This document shows positions 8,598-19,679 of a DNA stretch of 64,000 nt, piece after piece. How positions within the stretch are numbered: position 1 is the first letter of the stretch; every line of letters begins with the position of its first letter. The notes under the pieces are model-generated. The model saw only the letters and a list, made by a program, of their open reading frames with translations, was not told where the DNA came from and made no database searches. A program made the position numbers and the translations under genes. Source of the DNA: Tritrichomonas musculus (taxonomy: Eukaryota; Parabasalia; Tritrichomonadida; Tritrichomonadidae); assembly GCA_039105265.1 (NCBI GenBank), contig JAPFFF010000007.1:496001-560000 (forward strand). The letters are read 5' to 3'.

Positions 8598-11060
8598 ATG
8601 GATTCGAGTAAAGAAGATACAGAAGATTTACTTTCCAACCCATTGGGGTCATGGAATGATTTAAATCCCAAATTTGGTCGTACAATAAGAGCTTTATTTA
8701 AAAAGCAATTTTTAATTAAAATTCGTCATGCTGCATCTATAGTTGAAGTTGTTATTGGCTTTGCAATTTGTATTGTTATGTATCCTGTTTATATTTTAGC
8801 AAAGCATGATTATCCTCCCGTTATAAATGCCCCAATTGAATCAATCGGTGACATAGTTCCTCAATCTCTTTTGGGATTTATTGCAATGTATGAAGATTCT
8901 AAAATTATTGCAATCCCAGATGACGATAAAATGCGATACCTTCTTATGAATACACCAAGGCTTAACTTTATTATTAGCGGAGCACCATTAACTCCTAATA
9001 TTACGCTTCCTAAAAGAGAAATCAAATATTTTAACACTTTTAAAGAAATGGAAGATGAAATCTATTCATCTGATGCAAATGCTATTGGTATAAGCTGGGA
9101 AAATTGGAATGATGCTGATTGCTTCACAAATCCAGTTTTTGAAGTATATCGGCAAGGAATGGGCTTTTTTAGCCCAGAATTAGATATATTTTTGGAGCTC
9201 AAACAAGCTGCAGGAAAAATAGCTTGCGAACAAATGAATATACCTTTTTCAGAATCTTATTTAAATTCATCTTATACTTTCAACTTACCAATGCCACAAT
9301 TGCCAAATTTGAACATTTCTGCTCAACAGTTTTCAAGACCAAAAGTTACAATGCGATTTACTCAAGTCAGTCTTGTTTTGAGTCTTCTTGTTAGTCTCCC
9401 TGTTGTTCTTGCTTCTATGCCAGATATGGAAACAGTTCTTGCTGAAAAAGACAGTCATGTGGCTGCTTTAATGATGCTAATGGGAATGAGTGAAACTGCA
9501 TATTGGTTTGTGAATTTCATCACACCTTTTGTACTTTGTGTAGTCTGCTACATCTTTAGCTCACTCATTTATTCATATTGGTTTGGACTCAAAGGTAGTG
9601 ATTTTACATTACTGCTAGTTGTATCAATATTATTTGTAATTTCTCAAATTTGGTTTCAGTATTTTATATCTACATTCATCAAAAAAGGCGCAAATGGTCG
9701 AGCCATGACAGTTGTTATGATTGTCCTCATTATTTTTGTTTCGTATTTACATGTATTTCTAACTTTAGATCAAGAAAATTCATCAGATGCCTTAAAGCAT
9801 GTATTATGCATACTTCCATTTTCAGCCTATGAATTATTTATGATGCAAGGATACATGACATGCGTAGAAGGTATTGCTCCATTAAGGTGGAATGATCTTA
9901 ATGATAAGGCTTATATTTGCCCACCATGGATACCAATAATATGGCTTGCCATTGATATTGTACTCTACTTCATTTTATTCCTCATTTTTAATGCTACAAA
10001 TACCCGTCCATTTGGTACCCCAATCATTAAATGGAAAGAAGTATGTCATAAAGAAGCCTGGAAACGAGTTTTTAGCAATGAAAACTCCTTGAAAGTATCA
10101 TCTGATTGCGAAACTTTTATGGAAGTTCGGGAACTTTCAAAAATATATAAAGGAACAAAAGAAGTAACCGCTATTAAAGATGTTAATTTTGAAATTAAAA
10201 CAGGAGAAGTTATTGTTATGATTGGTCCAAATGGAGCTGGCAAGTCAACACTGATCAATATGATTGCTGGTGCAACTGAACCGACAACTGGATTTATCAA
10301 ATTACTCGGAGGTAAAGAAACAACTAGATTTAAAGATGTCCAAAGTTATCTTGGCGTTTGTTTTCAAGATAACGTTATTATTAACTTACTTTCAGTTCGA
10401 GAACATTTCGATCTTTTTGGCGCAATTCGAGGTGTTCCTAAAGATACTCTTGAAGAATGCATTAATTACTTCTCAACAAATATGCAGCTAACTCATATGC
10501 TCAATAATAGAGCTGGAGATCTTTCAGGTGGTCAAAAGAGAAAATTATGTATCGGTCTTTCTCTTCTAGGAAATCCACCAGTTGTTTTAATGGATGAACC
10601 AACTGCAGGTGTTGATGTTCAAGCTCGTCAGTTAATTTGGAAGATGATATCTAATTTGAAAGAAACTACAACAATTGTTACAAGTCATGCATTAGAAGAA
10701 GCAGAAGCCGTTTCTTCACGATTATTTATCGTTGCTGGTGGAAATGTTCCATTTTGTGGTACTTCAACTGAATTAAGAAATCAATTTAAATGTGGATATT
10801 TACTCAGAGTTGAAAGAGAAGATGGAACTGCTGGTCCAGTCCTTGAACTAGCACAATCTTTCATTCCCGAAGCTCATCTTGTTGAAGATAGAGAGGATTC
10901 AATTTCAATGCCTGTCAGTCCAGCCGTTCCCTCATTTTTGGAAGCGTTAACTGAAAAAGAATCGGAATATGGTGTCAGATCATATAGTTTCTCTGTGGAG
11001 CAATTAGAAGATATGCTTCTCAAACTAATTCAATCTGAAGAAGTTAACCAACAAAATTAG
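8598..11060 (+). CDS. Half-size ABC transporter, ABCA subfamily
   Basis: An 820-residue membrane pump with one transmembrane half and one nucleotide-binding domain. A first membrane helix lies at ~42-66, followed by a ~180-residue extracytoplasmic loop with several NxS/T sites, then about six helices between ~250 and 470 (SLVLSLLVSLPVV, FVLCVVCYIFSS, TVVMIVLIIFV and others). The ATPase has Walker A GPNGAGKST (543-551), signature LSGGQKRKL (from 642), Walker B VVLMDEPTAGVD (from 662) and the switch His in TSHALEEAE (His697), all intact. The order TM-NBD, the large loop and the signature wording point to subfamily A, whose members move lipids. Full-length ABCA proteins have two such halves, so this would work as a dimer. 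ATG at 8598 is the first in frame. Confidence 0.93.
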   Translation: MDSSKEDTEDLLSNPLGSWNDLNPKFGRTIRALFKKQFLIKIRHAASIVEVVIGFAICIVMYPVYILAKHDYPPVINAPIESIGDIVPQSLLGFIAMYEDSKIIAIPDDDKMRYLLMNTPRLNFIISGAPLTPNITLPKREIKYFNTFKEMEDEIYSSDANAIGISWENWNDADCFTNPVFEVYRQGMGFFSPELDIFLELKQAAGKIACEQMNIPFSESYLNSSYTFNLPMPQLPNLNISAQQFSRPKVTMRFTQVSLVLSLLVSLPVVLASMPDMETVLAEKDSHVAALMMLMGMSETAYWFVNFITPFVLCVVCYIFSSLIYSYWFGLKGSDFTLLLVVSILFVISQIWFQYFISTFIKKGANGRAMTVVMIVLIIFVSYLHVFLTLDQENSSDALKHVLCILPFSAYELFMMQGYMTCVEGIAPLRWNDLNDKAYICPPWIPIIWLAIDIVLYFILFLIFNATNTRPFGTPIIKWKEVCHKEAWKRVFSNENSLKVSSDCETFMEVRELSKIYKGTKEVTAIKDVNFEIKTGEVIVMIGPNGAGKSTLINMIAGATEPTTGFIKLLGGKETTRFKDVQSYLGVCFQDNVIINLLSVREHFDLFGAIRGVPKDTLEECINYFSTNMQLTHMLNNRAGDLSGGQKRKLCIGLSLLGNPPVVLMDEPTAGVDVQARQLIWKMISNLKETTTIVTSHALEEAEAVSSRLFIVAGGNVPFCGTSTELRNQFKCGYLLRVEREDGTAGPVLELAQSFIPEAHLVEDREDSISMPVSPAVPSFLEALTEKESEYGVRSYSFSVEQLEDMLLKLIQSEEVNQQN

Positions 11061-11321
11061 AAATGTATAGACATCGAACTTTTATATGTAGATATTTATG
11101 AGAAGTAGAGATAAAATTTTATTATTTTTTTTTTATATATCAAATATTATTAATATTTTTTTTAATTTAGTTGATAATAATTATTCATAATAAGAATAAT
11201 AAATAATTAATAAGTAATTTAGTTAGTCATCTTATAAAATATTAAAAAAAATAATCTGATTAAGATTTAATAATTTAAAAAAAAATAACATTTTATTAAT
11301 ATTCAAAAAAATAAATGATAT

Positions 11322-14300
11322 TTACCAATAAGGGAACCAGCCAGAGAACATTTTTGATAAGTTGTAAATATCTGTAGCTTTTTCAATTAATCTGGTAGCT
11401 TGTTCTTCAACACTTAAAGAGACTCCCTGTTCAAAATCTCTTCCAGCCAATTTCTGCTTCACTCTATCTTGTGCCTCGGCATTAGACACGGCATCCTCAA
11501 TATCTTCTTCCTCTTGTAAGTGGAAACTTATTCCGAAGTTAGATTTAGAAGTACTTCTTAACAAAGAAATTTGCGATCTTTTCTTGCTTGCAGAAACCGA
11601 TCTACTCTTTTTTATACAAGAAGAAGAATCATCATTACTGTTACAAGTAGAAACGTTAATATTCTGTGAACTATCATTAGACGAAGAAGAAGCATTTTGA
11701 ACACGAGCTTCTTCATTCAAGTTGTCTGGATCAACAAGAGGCTCATGAACGAAAATAGCAAGGATCATCAACAACACGCGTCTATTATCACGAAGTGTGT
11801 GCGACATGTTAATGAAAGCGTTTTTGAAAGGACCATCAACACCAGTCATTCCCATTGCACGAACCATCATTCTTGTTAGTCTAAAAGGCACGATTTCTGG
11901 CTTATATTTCCTTTTGGCGGCACGTTCGAAAGAGTCACCGAAATCGATATGAACAACTTTTCCCGTGTATTTGTCAATTAGTAAGTTGGAAGGATGCCGG
12001 TCGCCTAGACCGATTATGTAGCCAACGATAGACATAACGGCACTTGAAATAGCAAACGTCGTTGTCTGCTTCATCCACAGTTCGGCATTCTCTGCCTTCA
12101 GCCAGAGGAAGTTGGAGATGTCAGTGTCAGGAACGGCTCTGAAGATCTTCAAAATAATTTGCTGCCTTTGAATCGGCAAAAGACAATCGATTGGAATCGG
12201 GGACATTTGCGAAATCAAGTCCAGTTCTTGATCTGTGTTTTTGCCATGAAGGTCTCGATTCGAATCAACAATGTCCTTGATTGTATCGGTCCCCTTCACC
12301 CACTGCACGAGGCCATGGAAAAGTGACAATGGAATAACAGACATGGTTCGAATTAGGGCTGAGTTCTGTGACGTTTCTTTCTTGACGAGGCTGTTAATGA
12401 GCTTGAAGAATTGCATTAATCGCTCATCTAGACGAAGATCTTCGTGTCCCTTCAACAAATACTGATAAAAGTTGCCATCGTTGCCCATGATGCAAATAAT
12501 CTTCGGCTGCTGCTTCGTGGCATAAACGCCAAAACGACCAACAAAATACTTGATCAAGATCAGTGGCTTGTCTGGCTTGTAAGTGCCTGGAACGGCGATG
12601 TGAAAATCAGTCTTGTTACAAAGTTCTTTGGAAACACTTCGAAGCTGAATCATTTTGACTGATTCCAATTCACAGCCAAGTCGATTCATAAGACCTGTTA
12701 TTTGGCCTTTTAACGTCTGCAAGGCTATGCTCGTCGGCCTTTCTTTATATTTGGTCAAAGCTTGGAATAACGACATCAAATGGTTGTTATATTGGTCCTT
12801 GAATCTCTCAAACATCGCACAATTAGTGTTCGCTGAAGTGTCCTTGAAAATCGACTCTACAAAGTTGATCATCGTTTCAGTGTCGTTTCGTTGTGCTGCT
12901 GCATCAGCCTCTTCGAGTTTGGCATGCGTCTTCTCATATAATGTAACAGCAGCGTTAAGTAAAGCTTCTCGAATTAAATCAACTTCACTTGCAATTTCTG
13001 GCTGTTTTTCTTTGAAATCGAGCAAAAGTTGTGAGGCACGTTTCGCCCTTGATGTGATCTTGCTGTGCTCTAAAACATGGATGGAAAAGATGATGCCATG
13101 ATAGTGCTTATTTAATAATGATAGAATCAGATTGTAGACAAATTTGGCGATTTCAGCTGATGGATGCGAAATTTGAATCAATATTTGCGGAAATACTTGA
13201 AGAAGAAGGGAAGTTGGCATCTCTGAAATATATCGATTGGTACTTTCAAATACTGAACTTTTACTTGCATTTTCAAAGAAAAGATTCAACAATTGAGGAC
13301 CATCTGGGAACTCAGGACAAAGTTTAATGCATTCATTTAAGGCTGTCATTGCATTATTTACATAAATTGCAGTATTTTGATGATCTAATGGAATCAAGGC
13401 TGTATTTACAGACGCCCATTTACGGAAGATATTTCCACGATCAATGTCGGATATTAAATGCTTCATTATATGATTTGAAAAGGCAATTCCTCGGTTCTTT
13501 GATGATATGCGTGTTAAATTGTTGGGGAGCAAAATAGTACAATCAATAGGAAGACTTCCAAAGGATGATTGTGAACGATGCGATGTAATTAAGCCTCTAG
13601 ATTTTCTTCGCTTGGTCATTTCAAATACTGTTGACTCTAAGATTTCATATGCTTTTCTTAGCATGTTTATTGTATCATCAGATTCTAATAACCATAATGC
13701 ATAGAAATAGTTCGTTTGTACTTTTAATTCTGGTCCAATCGTTTTGAGCAATTCTTCTGTCATTTCAAGAGCTTTGGTTTTTTCTCCTGTATTCCATAAG
13801 GCAATCACATGACAAAGGCGATCTAAGTCAGGTGAATTGACAGGATCAAATTTTGGAAATATAATATCAAATGCATTTGTGTGTATCTTTGTCCCTAATG
13901 AAATGGATTTCAGTTGGAAGAATTGAATTAATGATTTATCTCTCTTTTGTGTAATAATAAGTCGGTTTCCAATAACTTCAAGCCACATTTCAAAATCACG
14001 TGGAGCTGTTTTTAATCGAGCATCCCAAACTGATTCAATCTTGCTTCTATCTTCTTTATCTGATTGAAGCCATTTTTCCATTTCTCGGATTTCAATCAAT
14101 TGTTGTGATAAAAGCATCATTTCTTTGTGGATCTTTCGCTCATCTTCCAAAAATGTGATTGGCTGTGATGCTAGAACTGAGAATCCATGTTCGAAGCATT
14201 GATCAACTTTATTCCAATCTTTTTTGTGTAATGAGTTTAATGCATTTAGCATGATGCATTTAATTGAGCCAATTGACGAATAATCAAGGATTCTATCGAG

Positions 14301-17300
14301 ATCATCCCATTTACCAAGATGGATACAAGCTTCAGCGAAGAATTTTGATAATTTTTGCTTGATATGTTTTGGTTGCTTATCAAAGATGTGCATGTATTGG
14401 TCAATATCGTTCCATTTAGATAATTTAGATAAGGTTTCAAGTAGTCCTGAGAATGATTCTTGGTCCCTTGAACTCTTATATTGCTTTTTGAAGGGAATTT
14501 CAGCATGATCCCACATTCTGAGTTTAGTAAACAATTCAGTTTTACTTAATTCTGACATATTTTGATTGTTAACATATTTCTTCCAAACAGCAAAAGCAGA
14601 AATCCAATTTCCAAGTTGAAGATATACTTCGATCATTTTGATTACATCATCAGAAGTTGGATTTTCAATTCTTTCGAGCAATTTTAAGGCATAAGTATAA
14701 CAACCATAACGAATTGAAGAATTAATTACATCCCTTGAATTAATCTCAATTGGTCGTTCAATTTTATCCATGAAAACTAAGATGTTTAGAACATCACGAG
14801 CAACCGAATCATATCGTTCATCAGCTAAAAGAAGTTCATGGAATGAATTGGCAACGATTTGTTGACTTCGTAAACTCATCTTCATCCAGCACGATAAGAA
14901 AGCTGGATTAAAGAGTTTTCTAGCAAGTTGTGGTGATTCACTTGCAATTGTTTGACTTGCACGAATCGCTTTAGATGGACTATTGGCAATAACTGTCAAA
15001 ATTAATGAATTCATCCAACTTTCAAGATGTCTAACAAGTCCTAAATTTGGTGTCACTGCACGTGCAATGACAGATTCTTCAGAAAATATAAGTTCTTTAC
15101 TTTCTGCTTTTTGTTTCTTTTCAGATCCAAAGGATGGATTTGGATCTGTTACTTTATCCATTGCTTCTTGAACACTTAATGATAATTCTGGAATTTCACT
15201 GTTCTCAAATAAGAATGCATTGGATGATGATTTAATAATTAATGAATATGCAAGTTGAAGAGCTTCTTCGCGGCTATCTTGGCATGATAATCCATATTTT
15301 AATGCTCTCATCATTGGTCCCATGTATTGGAACATAAAATCAACTTTGTTATTGATGATTCTTAATGTTCTCAATGACATGTTTCTAACGCTTGTTAATG
15401 TTTGTTCGCATACAACAGCATCACAAACTTGTTGGATAATTAAATGTCGATGATCAGTTGCGAATTGGCCGAGAAGTGAAAAAATTTCTAGAACTCGTTT
15501 GCACAAATTTACTTTACTTGTTTTAGCATTATCTAAGCAATCTACAAGAGGACTGATTGTTTGAGCTGTATATGGAGAGAAGCCATTTCCAAGTCCTTCA
15601 ATGAATGATAAAACTAAATCAAGTGAAGAAATTGTCAATTCATCACAAAAATGATCTTTAATTAAATCAAGAGCACGTGAGGCAAAAGGTGAGATATTGT
15701 TCGATGAGCTTCGAACAAGTCGGGATAAAATATCAATGAATTCTTTCTTCTGATCATTTGGAGACATTTCAATCACATCAAGAAGTCTTGTGGCAAATTG
15801 ATCGAAAAATGCTAAATAAGACATTCTTGGTTGAGAAAGAACTTCACATAATGCGGACGCAGTATCATAAAATAATTCATGTTGCGAATCATCTTCAAAA
15901 ATTTCTAAAAGTGATCTTGATACAATAGAAACGTTGTATTGTTCGATCATTTTGGTTTTCAAAAGATGTGAGTCATCAATCACATCATCTGCATCACGAA
16001 ACGGATGGAAGAATTGACGAGCAAGAGCTTCATCAACGTTATGTGATGATTCAAATATTTTAGGAAGCGGCTTTTGATGAGTATCAATCACGCCTATTGT
16101 TCCAACTACTTTCAAAATTGCAATTCTGGTTTTTCTTGATTGAGTTTCTTCTAAAAGTGATGTACAGGCTGCTAAAATCTCAGTAGATTGTGTCATTATA
16201 TTGATTGTGGATGCTTCTGGGGATAATAGCACTTGTAAAGTATTTAAAATTGATAAAAGTAATCTTCTTCGATTTTGCTTATGAAGATGAGAGCAGAGAA
16301 GTCGAATAATGACTTCTGAATATTCACTAACTGTATCTTGATCGTGAGGTGCTATAATTGCTAATGAATTAATTACCCCAATTTGAATATCAGTAACACT
16401 GTTCTCCTCAATAAAGTTCAGAAAAGTTCGAACTGTATACTCAGGCGACAATACTTTTTGTAAGGTCATTATAAGTGCTAATGAAAATGTTTTAACTATA
16501 TTTAATGAAGCCGAGATCAGATTGGGAAGTATTTCGGCAGCTTGTGCTTGCTGCCTAATTGATTTAACATTTTGAAGGACAAAAAAATAATCCATTAAGA
16601 TTTCTCTTGTGATTGACGTAACTGCTATTGGATTAAATTTTGCTAGCTTGGCAAGAATTTCAAGAGTTGTTTTACGAACTTTGTTTGAGTCATCATTTAA
16701 TAATATTTTATAATAATTGAGAAAACTGGACTCAGCAAATTCTTTAATACAATTCTTATTAATAACTTTAAGGTAAGAACGACGAACGATAACGCTTTTT
16801 TCCAGTATTGCTTTTGCTAATAACTTACGAACAAGAGCAAGTTGATCCATATTTGGAATTGCTTTTGATAAATTAAATAAAGCAGGTGGAGTATATTTTC
16901 GAATCCTAAAATTATCACTGTTTGTTTGTTTTGTGATTAATTGGAAAAGTGTTTGTGGCTCAACAAAAATTGAAGGTGGCAATTCTGCTATTAAAGATAA
17001 CGTCATTAAAGTATTATCATCTAATTTAGATTCAAGAAGTTTGGTCAGTTTAATTTTGTCTTGTTCATCAAATGTATTAGGAAGTGTAGCTATTTTAACG
17101 AAGAACGACTTAAAAGCATCAGAAATTGGAGCAGACAATAAAAAGTCAAAATTTTGATGATAAAAATCATTTAACTGTTCTGGAAATGCATACAAAAATG
17201 TCTCAAGAAGCTTAAAAATCGCATCGTAAGCTTTATTTCGAATTAAAGAATTTGAAATTGACTTAATTTTATTAAATTCATTCTTCATAAGGTCAGGTAC

Positions 17301-18266
17301 TGAGTGGCAAAGTGAGCAAAGGCCAGTAACTGTCGCAATTGGATCTTTTGAGAGAATTAATTGTGCACGGTTTAAAATAGTAAATTGAAAAATATCACTA
17401 AATTGTTTTGGATCCGCTTTGGAAAGAGATACTGCGCATAAAAAAGCAACCATTTGAACATCATCATGATTGTTGGTAACTGATATTGATTGTCTGATTA
17501 GTTCAGATATTCTTAAGAAATCTTTAATGAAATAATCTGGGCAAATCCGAATTAATTCTGTGAAAAACAATAAGCCAGCACATATTTTATCTTGATTTCC
17601 AAAACTCAAAAGTTTCATACATAAGTCTCTTAAAAAATCAAGATAAGGCTCTAGTTCTCCTCTTCCATATCTTAAAATTGAACGCGTTGTCAACGAAATT
17701 GATCTCGCGGTAGCTTTTAAAACAGTTAATTTTGGGAAAGGAAGAGAAACAAGATGCCAAATTGTAGTTTTAATTGTAGGAATAAATAAAATAATTGAAT
17801 TTCCGGCATTCTCTGCTAATGAACATAGCAAAAAAGATGCTGCAAGTAGTCTTTGATGTCTTCCTGTTACAGTTATCCATCCAACAAGTCGATGGAATAA
17901 ATGAGAAACATATTGAGTTTGATCAGTATCTGGGTGATGTACCAGTTGTCCAGCTATATAACTAGTAAATTTAACACATTCTTCATCCTTTTGAGGAATT
18001 AATTTATCAAATATATGAGATAGTTGATCAAATTTTCGAAATCCAAGACGATGGAGAGAAAGAACGCCTATAGCAGCTCTCATTGAATTTTGCGGTGTCG
18101 AATTTGTAATTAATTTGTCAAGCATCGATAAATAGTCATCTAAATAATTATTAATTGATAAATTGCTCATTCGAATTACTTCATGGTAAAAAATTGTATA
18201 ATAGGCGTCAAGTTCGTGAACCATTTCATCGCATGTGGGTGGTATTTTAATTAAAGACAAATTCAT
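11322..18266 (-). CDS. TOR: TOR (target of rapamycin) kinase, first paralogue
   Basis: A 2314-residue PI3K-related protein kinase, the growth-control kinase TOR. An alpha-solenoid of HEAT-type repeats fills ~1-1040. A FAT domain starts near LESWMNSL (~1070). An FRB-like helical segment precedes the universal AVPGTY, and the kinase domain carries GDRHPSNLL (~2085) and HIDFGD, all catalytic residues present. The end, GWFPYW, is a typical FATC domain (human mTOR ends GWCPFW). Between the kinase and FATC is a Ser-rich loop (about 2175-2240) with basic sites such as KKSRSVSASKK, in the place of the negative regulatory region of mTOR. The FRB-like segment has no Trp at all, whereas the rapamycin-contact Trp2101 of mTOR is needed for drug binding, so rapamycin insensitivity is inferred. 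The right half (12.0-13.1 kb) is more GC-rich than the rest. Confidence 0.95.
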   Translation of the reverse strand: MNLSLIKIPPTCDEMVHELDAYYTIFYHEVIRMSNLSINNYLDDYLSMLDKLITNSTPQNSMRAAIGVLSLHRLGFRKFDQLSHIFDKLIPQKDEECVKFTSYIAGQLVHHPDTDQTQYVSHLFHRLVGWITVTGRHQRLLAASFLLCSLAENAGNSIILFIPTIKTTIWHLVSLPFPKLTVLKATARSISLTTRSILRYGRGELEPYLDFLRDLCMKLLSFGNQDKICAGLLFFTELIRICPDYFIKDFLRISELIRQSISVTNNHDDVQMVAFLCAVSLSKADPKQFSDIFQFTILNRAQLILSKDPIATVTGLCSLCHSVPDLMKNEFNKIKSISNSLIRNKAYDAIFKLLETFLYAFPEQLNDFYHQNFDFLLSAPISDAFKSFFVKIATLPNTFDEQDKIKLTKLLESKLDDNTLMTLSLIAELPPSIFVEPQTLFQLITKQTNSDNFRIRKYTPPALFNLSKAIPNMDQLALVRKLLAKAILEKSVIVRRSYLKVINKNCIKEFAESSFLNYYKILLNDDSNKVRKTTLEILAKLAKFNPIAVTSITREILMDYFFVLQNVKSIRQQAQAAEILPNLISASLNIVKTFSLALIMTLQKVLSPEYTVRTFLNFIEENSVTDIQIGVINSLAIIAPHDQDTVSEYSEVIIRLLCSHLHKQNRRRLLLSILNTLQVLLSPEASTINIMTQSTEILAACTSLLEETQSRKTRIAILKVVGTIGVIDTHQKPLPKIFESSHNVDEALARQFFHPFRDADDVIDDSHLLKTKMIEQYNVSIVSRSLLEIFEDDSQHELFYDTASALCEVLSQPRMSYLAFFDQFATRLLDVIEMSPNDQKKEFIDILSRLVRSSSNNISPFASRALDLIKDHFCDELTISSLDLVLSFIEGLGNGFSPYTAQTISPLVDCLDNAKTSKVNLCKRVLEIFSLLGQFATDHRHLIIQQVCDAVVCEQTLTSVRNMSLRTLRIINNKVDFMFQYMGPMMRALKYGLSCQDSREEALQLAYSLIIKSSSNAFLFENSEIPELSLSVQEAMDKVTDPNPSFGSEKKQKAESKELIFSEESVIARAVTPNLGLVRHLESWMNSLILTVIANSPSKAIRASQTIASESPQLARKLFNPAFLSCWMKMSLRSQQIVANSFHELLLADERYDSVARDVLNILVFMDKIERPIEINSRDVINSSIRYGCYTYALKLLERIENPTSDDVIKMIEVYLQLGNWISAFAVWKKYVNNQNMSELSKTELFTKLRMWDHAEIPFKKQYKSSRDQESFSGLLETLSKLSKWNDIDQYMHIFDKQPKHIKQKLSKFFAEACIHLGKWDDLDRILDYSSIGSIKCIMLNALNSLHKKDWNKVDQCFEHGFSVLASQPITFLEDERKIHKEMMLLSQQLIEIREMEKWLQSDKEDRSKIESVWDARLKTAPRDFEMWLEVIGNRLIITQKRDKSLIQFFQLKSISLGTKIHTNAFDIIFPKFDPVNSPDLDRLCHVIALWNTGEKTKALEMTEELLKTIGPELKVQTNYFYALWLLESDDTINMLRKAYEILESTVFEMTKRRKSRGLITSHRSQSSFGSLPIDCTILLPNNLTRISSKNRGIAFSNHIMKHLISDIDRGNIFRKWASVNTALIPLDHQNTAIYVNNAMTALNECIKLCPEFPDGPQLLNLFFENASKSSVFESTNRYISEMPTSLLLQVFPQILIQISHPSAEIAKFVYNLILSLLNKHYHGIIFSIHVLEHSKITSRAKRASQLLLDFKEKQPEIASEVDLIREALLNAAVTLYEKTHAKLEEADAAAQRNDTETMINFVESIFKDTSANTNCAMFERFKDQYNNHLMSLFQALTKYKERPTSIALQTLKGQITGLMNRLGCELESVKMIQLRSVSKELCNKTDFHIAVPGTYKPDKPLILIKYFVGRFGVYATKQQPKIICIMGNDGNFYQYLLKGHEDLRLDERLMQFFKLINSLVKKETSQNSALIRTMSVIPLSLFHGLVQWVKGTDTIKDIVDSNRDLHGKNTDQELDLISQMSPIPIDCLLPIQRQQIILKIFRAVPDTDISNFLWLKAENAELWMKQTTTFAISSAVMSIVGYIIGLGDRHPSNLLIDKYTGKVVHIDFGDSFERAAKRKYKPEIVPFRLTRMMVRAMGMTGVDGPFKNAFINMSHTLRDNRRVLLMILAIFVHEPLVDPDNLNEEARVQNASSSSNDSSQNINVSTCNSNDDSSSCIKKSRSVSASKKRSQISLLRSTSKSNFGISFHLQEEEDIEDAVSNAEAQDRVKQKLAGRDFEQGVSLSVEEQATRLIEKATDIYNLSKMFSGWFPYW

Positions 18267-18492
18267 TTTTTTGAAATTTAATGGGTGGATAAGTCATTTA
18301 ACTTTTTCAAAATTATATCATTCAAACAAAAAAGAAAAACATTAGATTCATATGAATCTAAAAATAAATATATTTTTAAGAATAATTTTGGCAATAAATA
18401 ACAGTTTTCGTCATATCAAAAAATAATATCTTATATGTAAAAACAAATTTTAAATATATAAATAAATAAAATAAATAGCAAATATTATAAAC

Positions 18493-19071
18493 TCAACAAC
18501 TACATCCATCAGTCTGTTGATTGGTTTCATTGTTATTAAATACTATTGGTTTTGGTAATGGTTCAGTTGGGGTAGTATCAACGATTGTAGCGATTTCTTC
18601 AAATAGTAAGTCGATGTTTTGTCCAGTCTTTGCCGATGTGAAAAACAATTTCATTTCTTTTTCATTAGCGTAAACTTCAGATTTATCATTATAATCGAAA
18701 AAAGTATTATCGCAATCAAGTTTATTTCCAACAAGGAAAATATTAGGGGTGTTGCTATTTGTATTTAAATATTTAATCCAACCTTCAACGTGTTCAAAAC
18801 TTTCTTCGTTCGTAATATCGAATACAACAATAGCGACCTGTGAAGTTCGAGCATACATTGGAACAAGACATTGATAATTTTCTGATCCTGATGTATCCCA
18901 TACGTTTAATTTAACTATTTTTCCATTATCAAAATGAACATCAATTGGCATCGAATTTCCAGCAATTGTAGGCAAAATTGGCTTGGTACTGTTAATATAT
19001 TTAAAAATAATTGAAGTTTTCCCAACGCCCATATCGCCAACAAAAACAATTTTTCCTTTGGTAAAATTCAT
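18493..19071 (-). CDS. Rab-like small GTPase
   Basis: Vesicle-traffic GTPase of the Rab family, 192 residues. The P-loop is GDMGVGKTS (12-20), the switch I Thr is at 35, DxxG appears as DTSGSE (59-64), NKLD is at 116-119 and SAK at 146-148. The C-terminus ends CSC, the CxC double-geranylgeranylation signal of Rabs, so it is membrane-anchored. The usual switch II Gln (DTAGQE) is Ser63, and the Ala before the Gly is Ser, which usually lowers intrinsic GTP hydrolysis (known for Ras-fold proteins). The subfamily is unclear, with some Rab5/Rab22 flavour. It lies 226 bp upstream of, and on the same strand as, the TOR gene, and is divergent to the giant USP gene. Confidence 0.92.
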   Translation of the reverse strand: MNFTKGKIVFVGDMGVGKTSIIFKYINSTKPILPTIAGNSMPIDVHFDNGKIVKLNVWDTSGSENYQCLVPMYARTSQVAIVVFDITNEESFEHVEGWIKYLNTNSNTPNIFLVGNKLDCDNTFFDYNDKSEVYANEKEMKLFFTSAKTGQNIDLLFEEIATIVDTTPTEPLPKPIVFNNNETNQQTDGCSC

Positions 19072-19204
19072 TATTGATATATAAATTTTTTGTTCAATAT
19101 TTTTACCTTAACCGTACAGCTATTTTCTCAAAATTTTGGTAAATATGGTGATATTCCTTACTATTCTTTCGATTAAATATTAATTTTATAATGAATATTA
19201 ATTT

Positions 19205-19235
<31 letters not shown>

Positions 19236-19679
19236 TACATTTTTCATGAATTAAAACCTTTTATGCGTGAAAATATTAATATTTAAAAAAAAAAAAAAAA
19301 ATTAAAATTTAATAAATCTAAATTCAATAATATGCTGAAATAATTGAAATTATTTTGTCGGCAATCATAATTTTTTTGAATTATATCAATCTCACTTTTT
19401 GAGCCAATGAGTTTTTTCTTTTAATATCAAAAAGTTTATAATTGATATCGCTTTAATTTTCGAATTTCTCTTTGATATGATTAAGAAATCTAAATGCAAT
19501 CCATTGAATTTTGGTTTTTAATTATAACATATTGTATATTGATAAGCAATTTAAGAAAAAAAAATATTTCAAACTATCGCATTCTTTAAATAATTAAATA
19601 TAAAAATTTATATTGAAAAAGTTTTTATAAATTCAATTTTTGACAGGATAATACAAAATAAAATCAAAATAAAGAAGTC
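19072..19679. other. Divergent intergenic spacer with AT microsatellite
   Basis: 608 bp between the Rab-like gene (minus) and the USP gene (plus). It has an (AT)14 microsatellite at 19208-19235 and an A run at about 19286-19302. Nothing else is supported. Confidence 0.6.

Noticed and set aside
19208-19235. (AT)14 tract as a regulatory element
   Set aside because: A plain microsatellite in an AT-rich spacer; no evidence of function.
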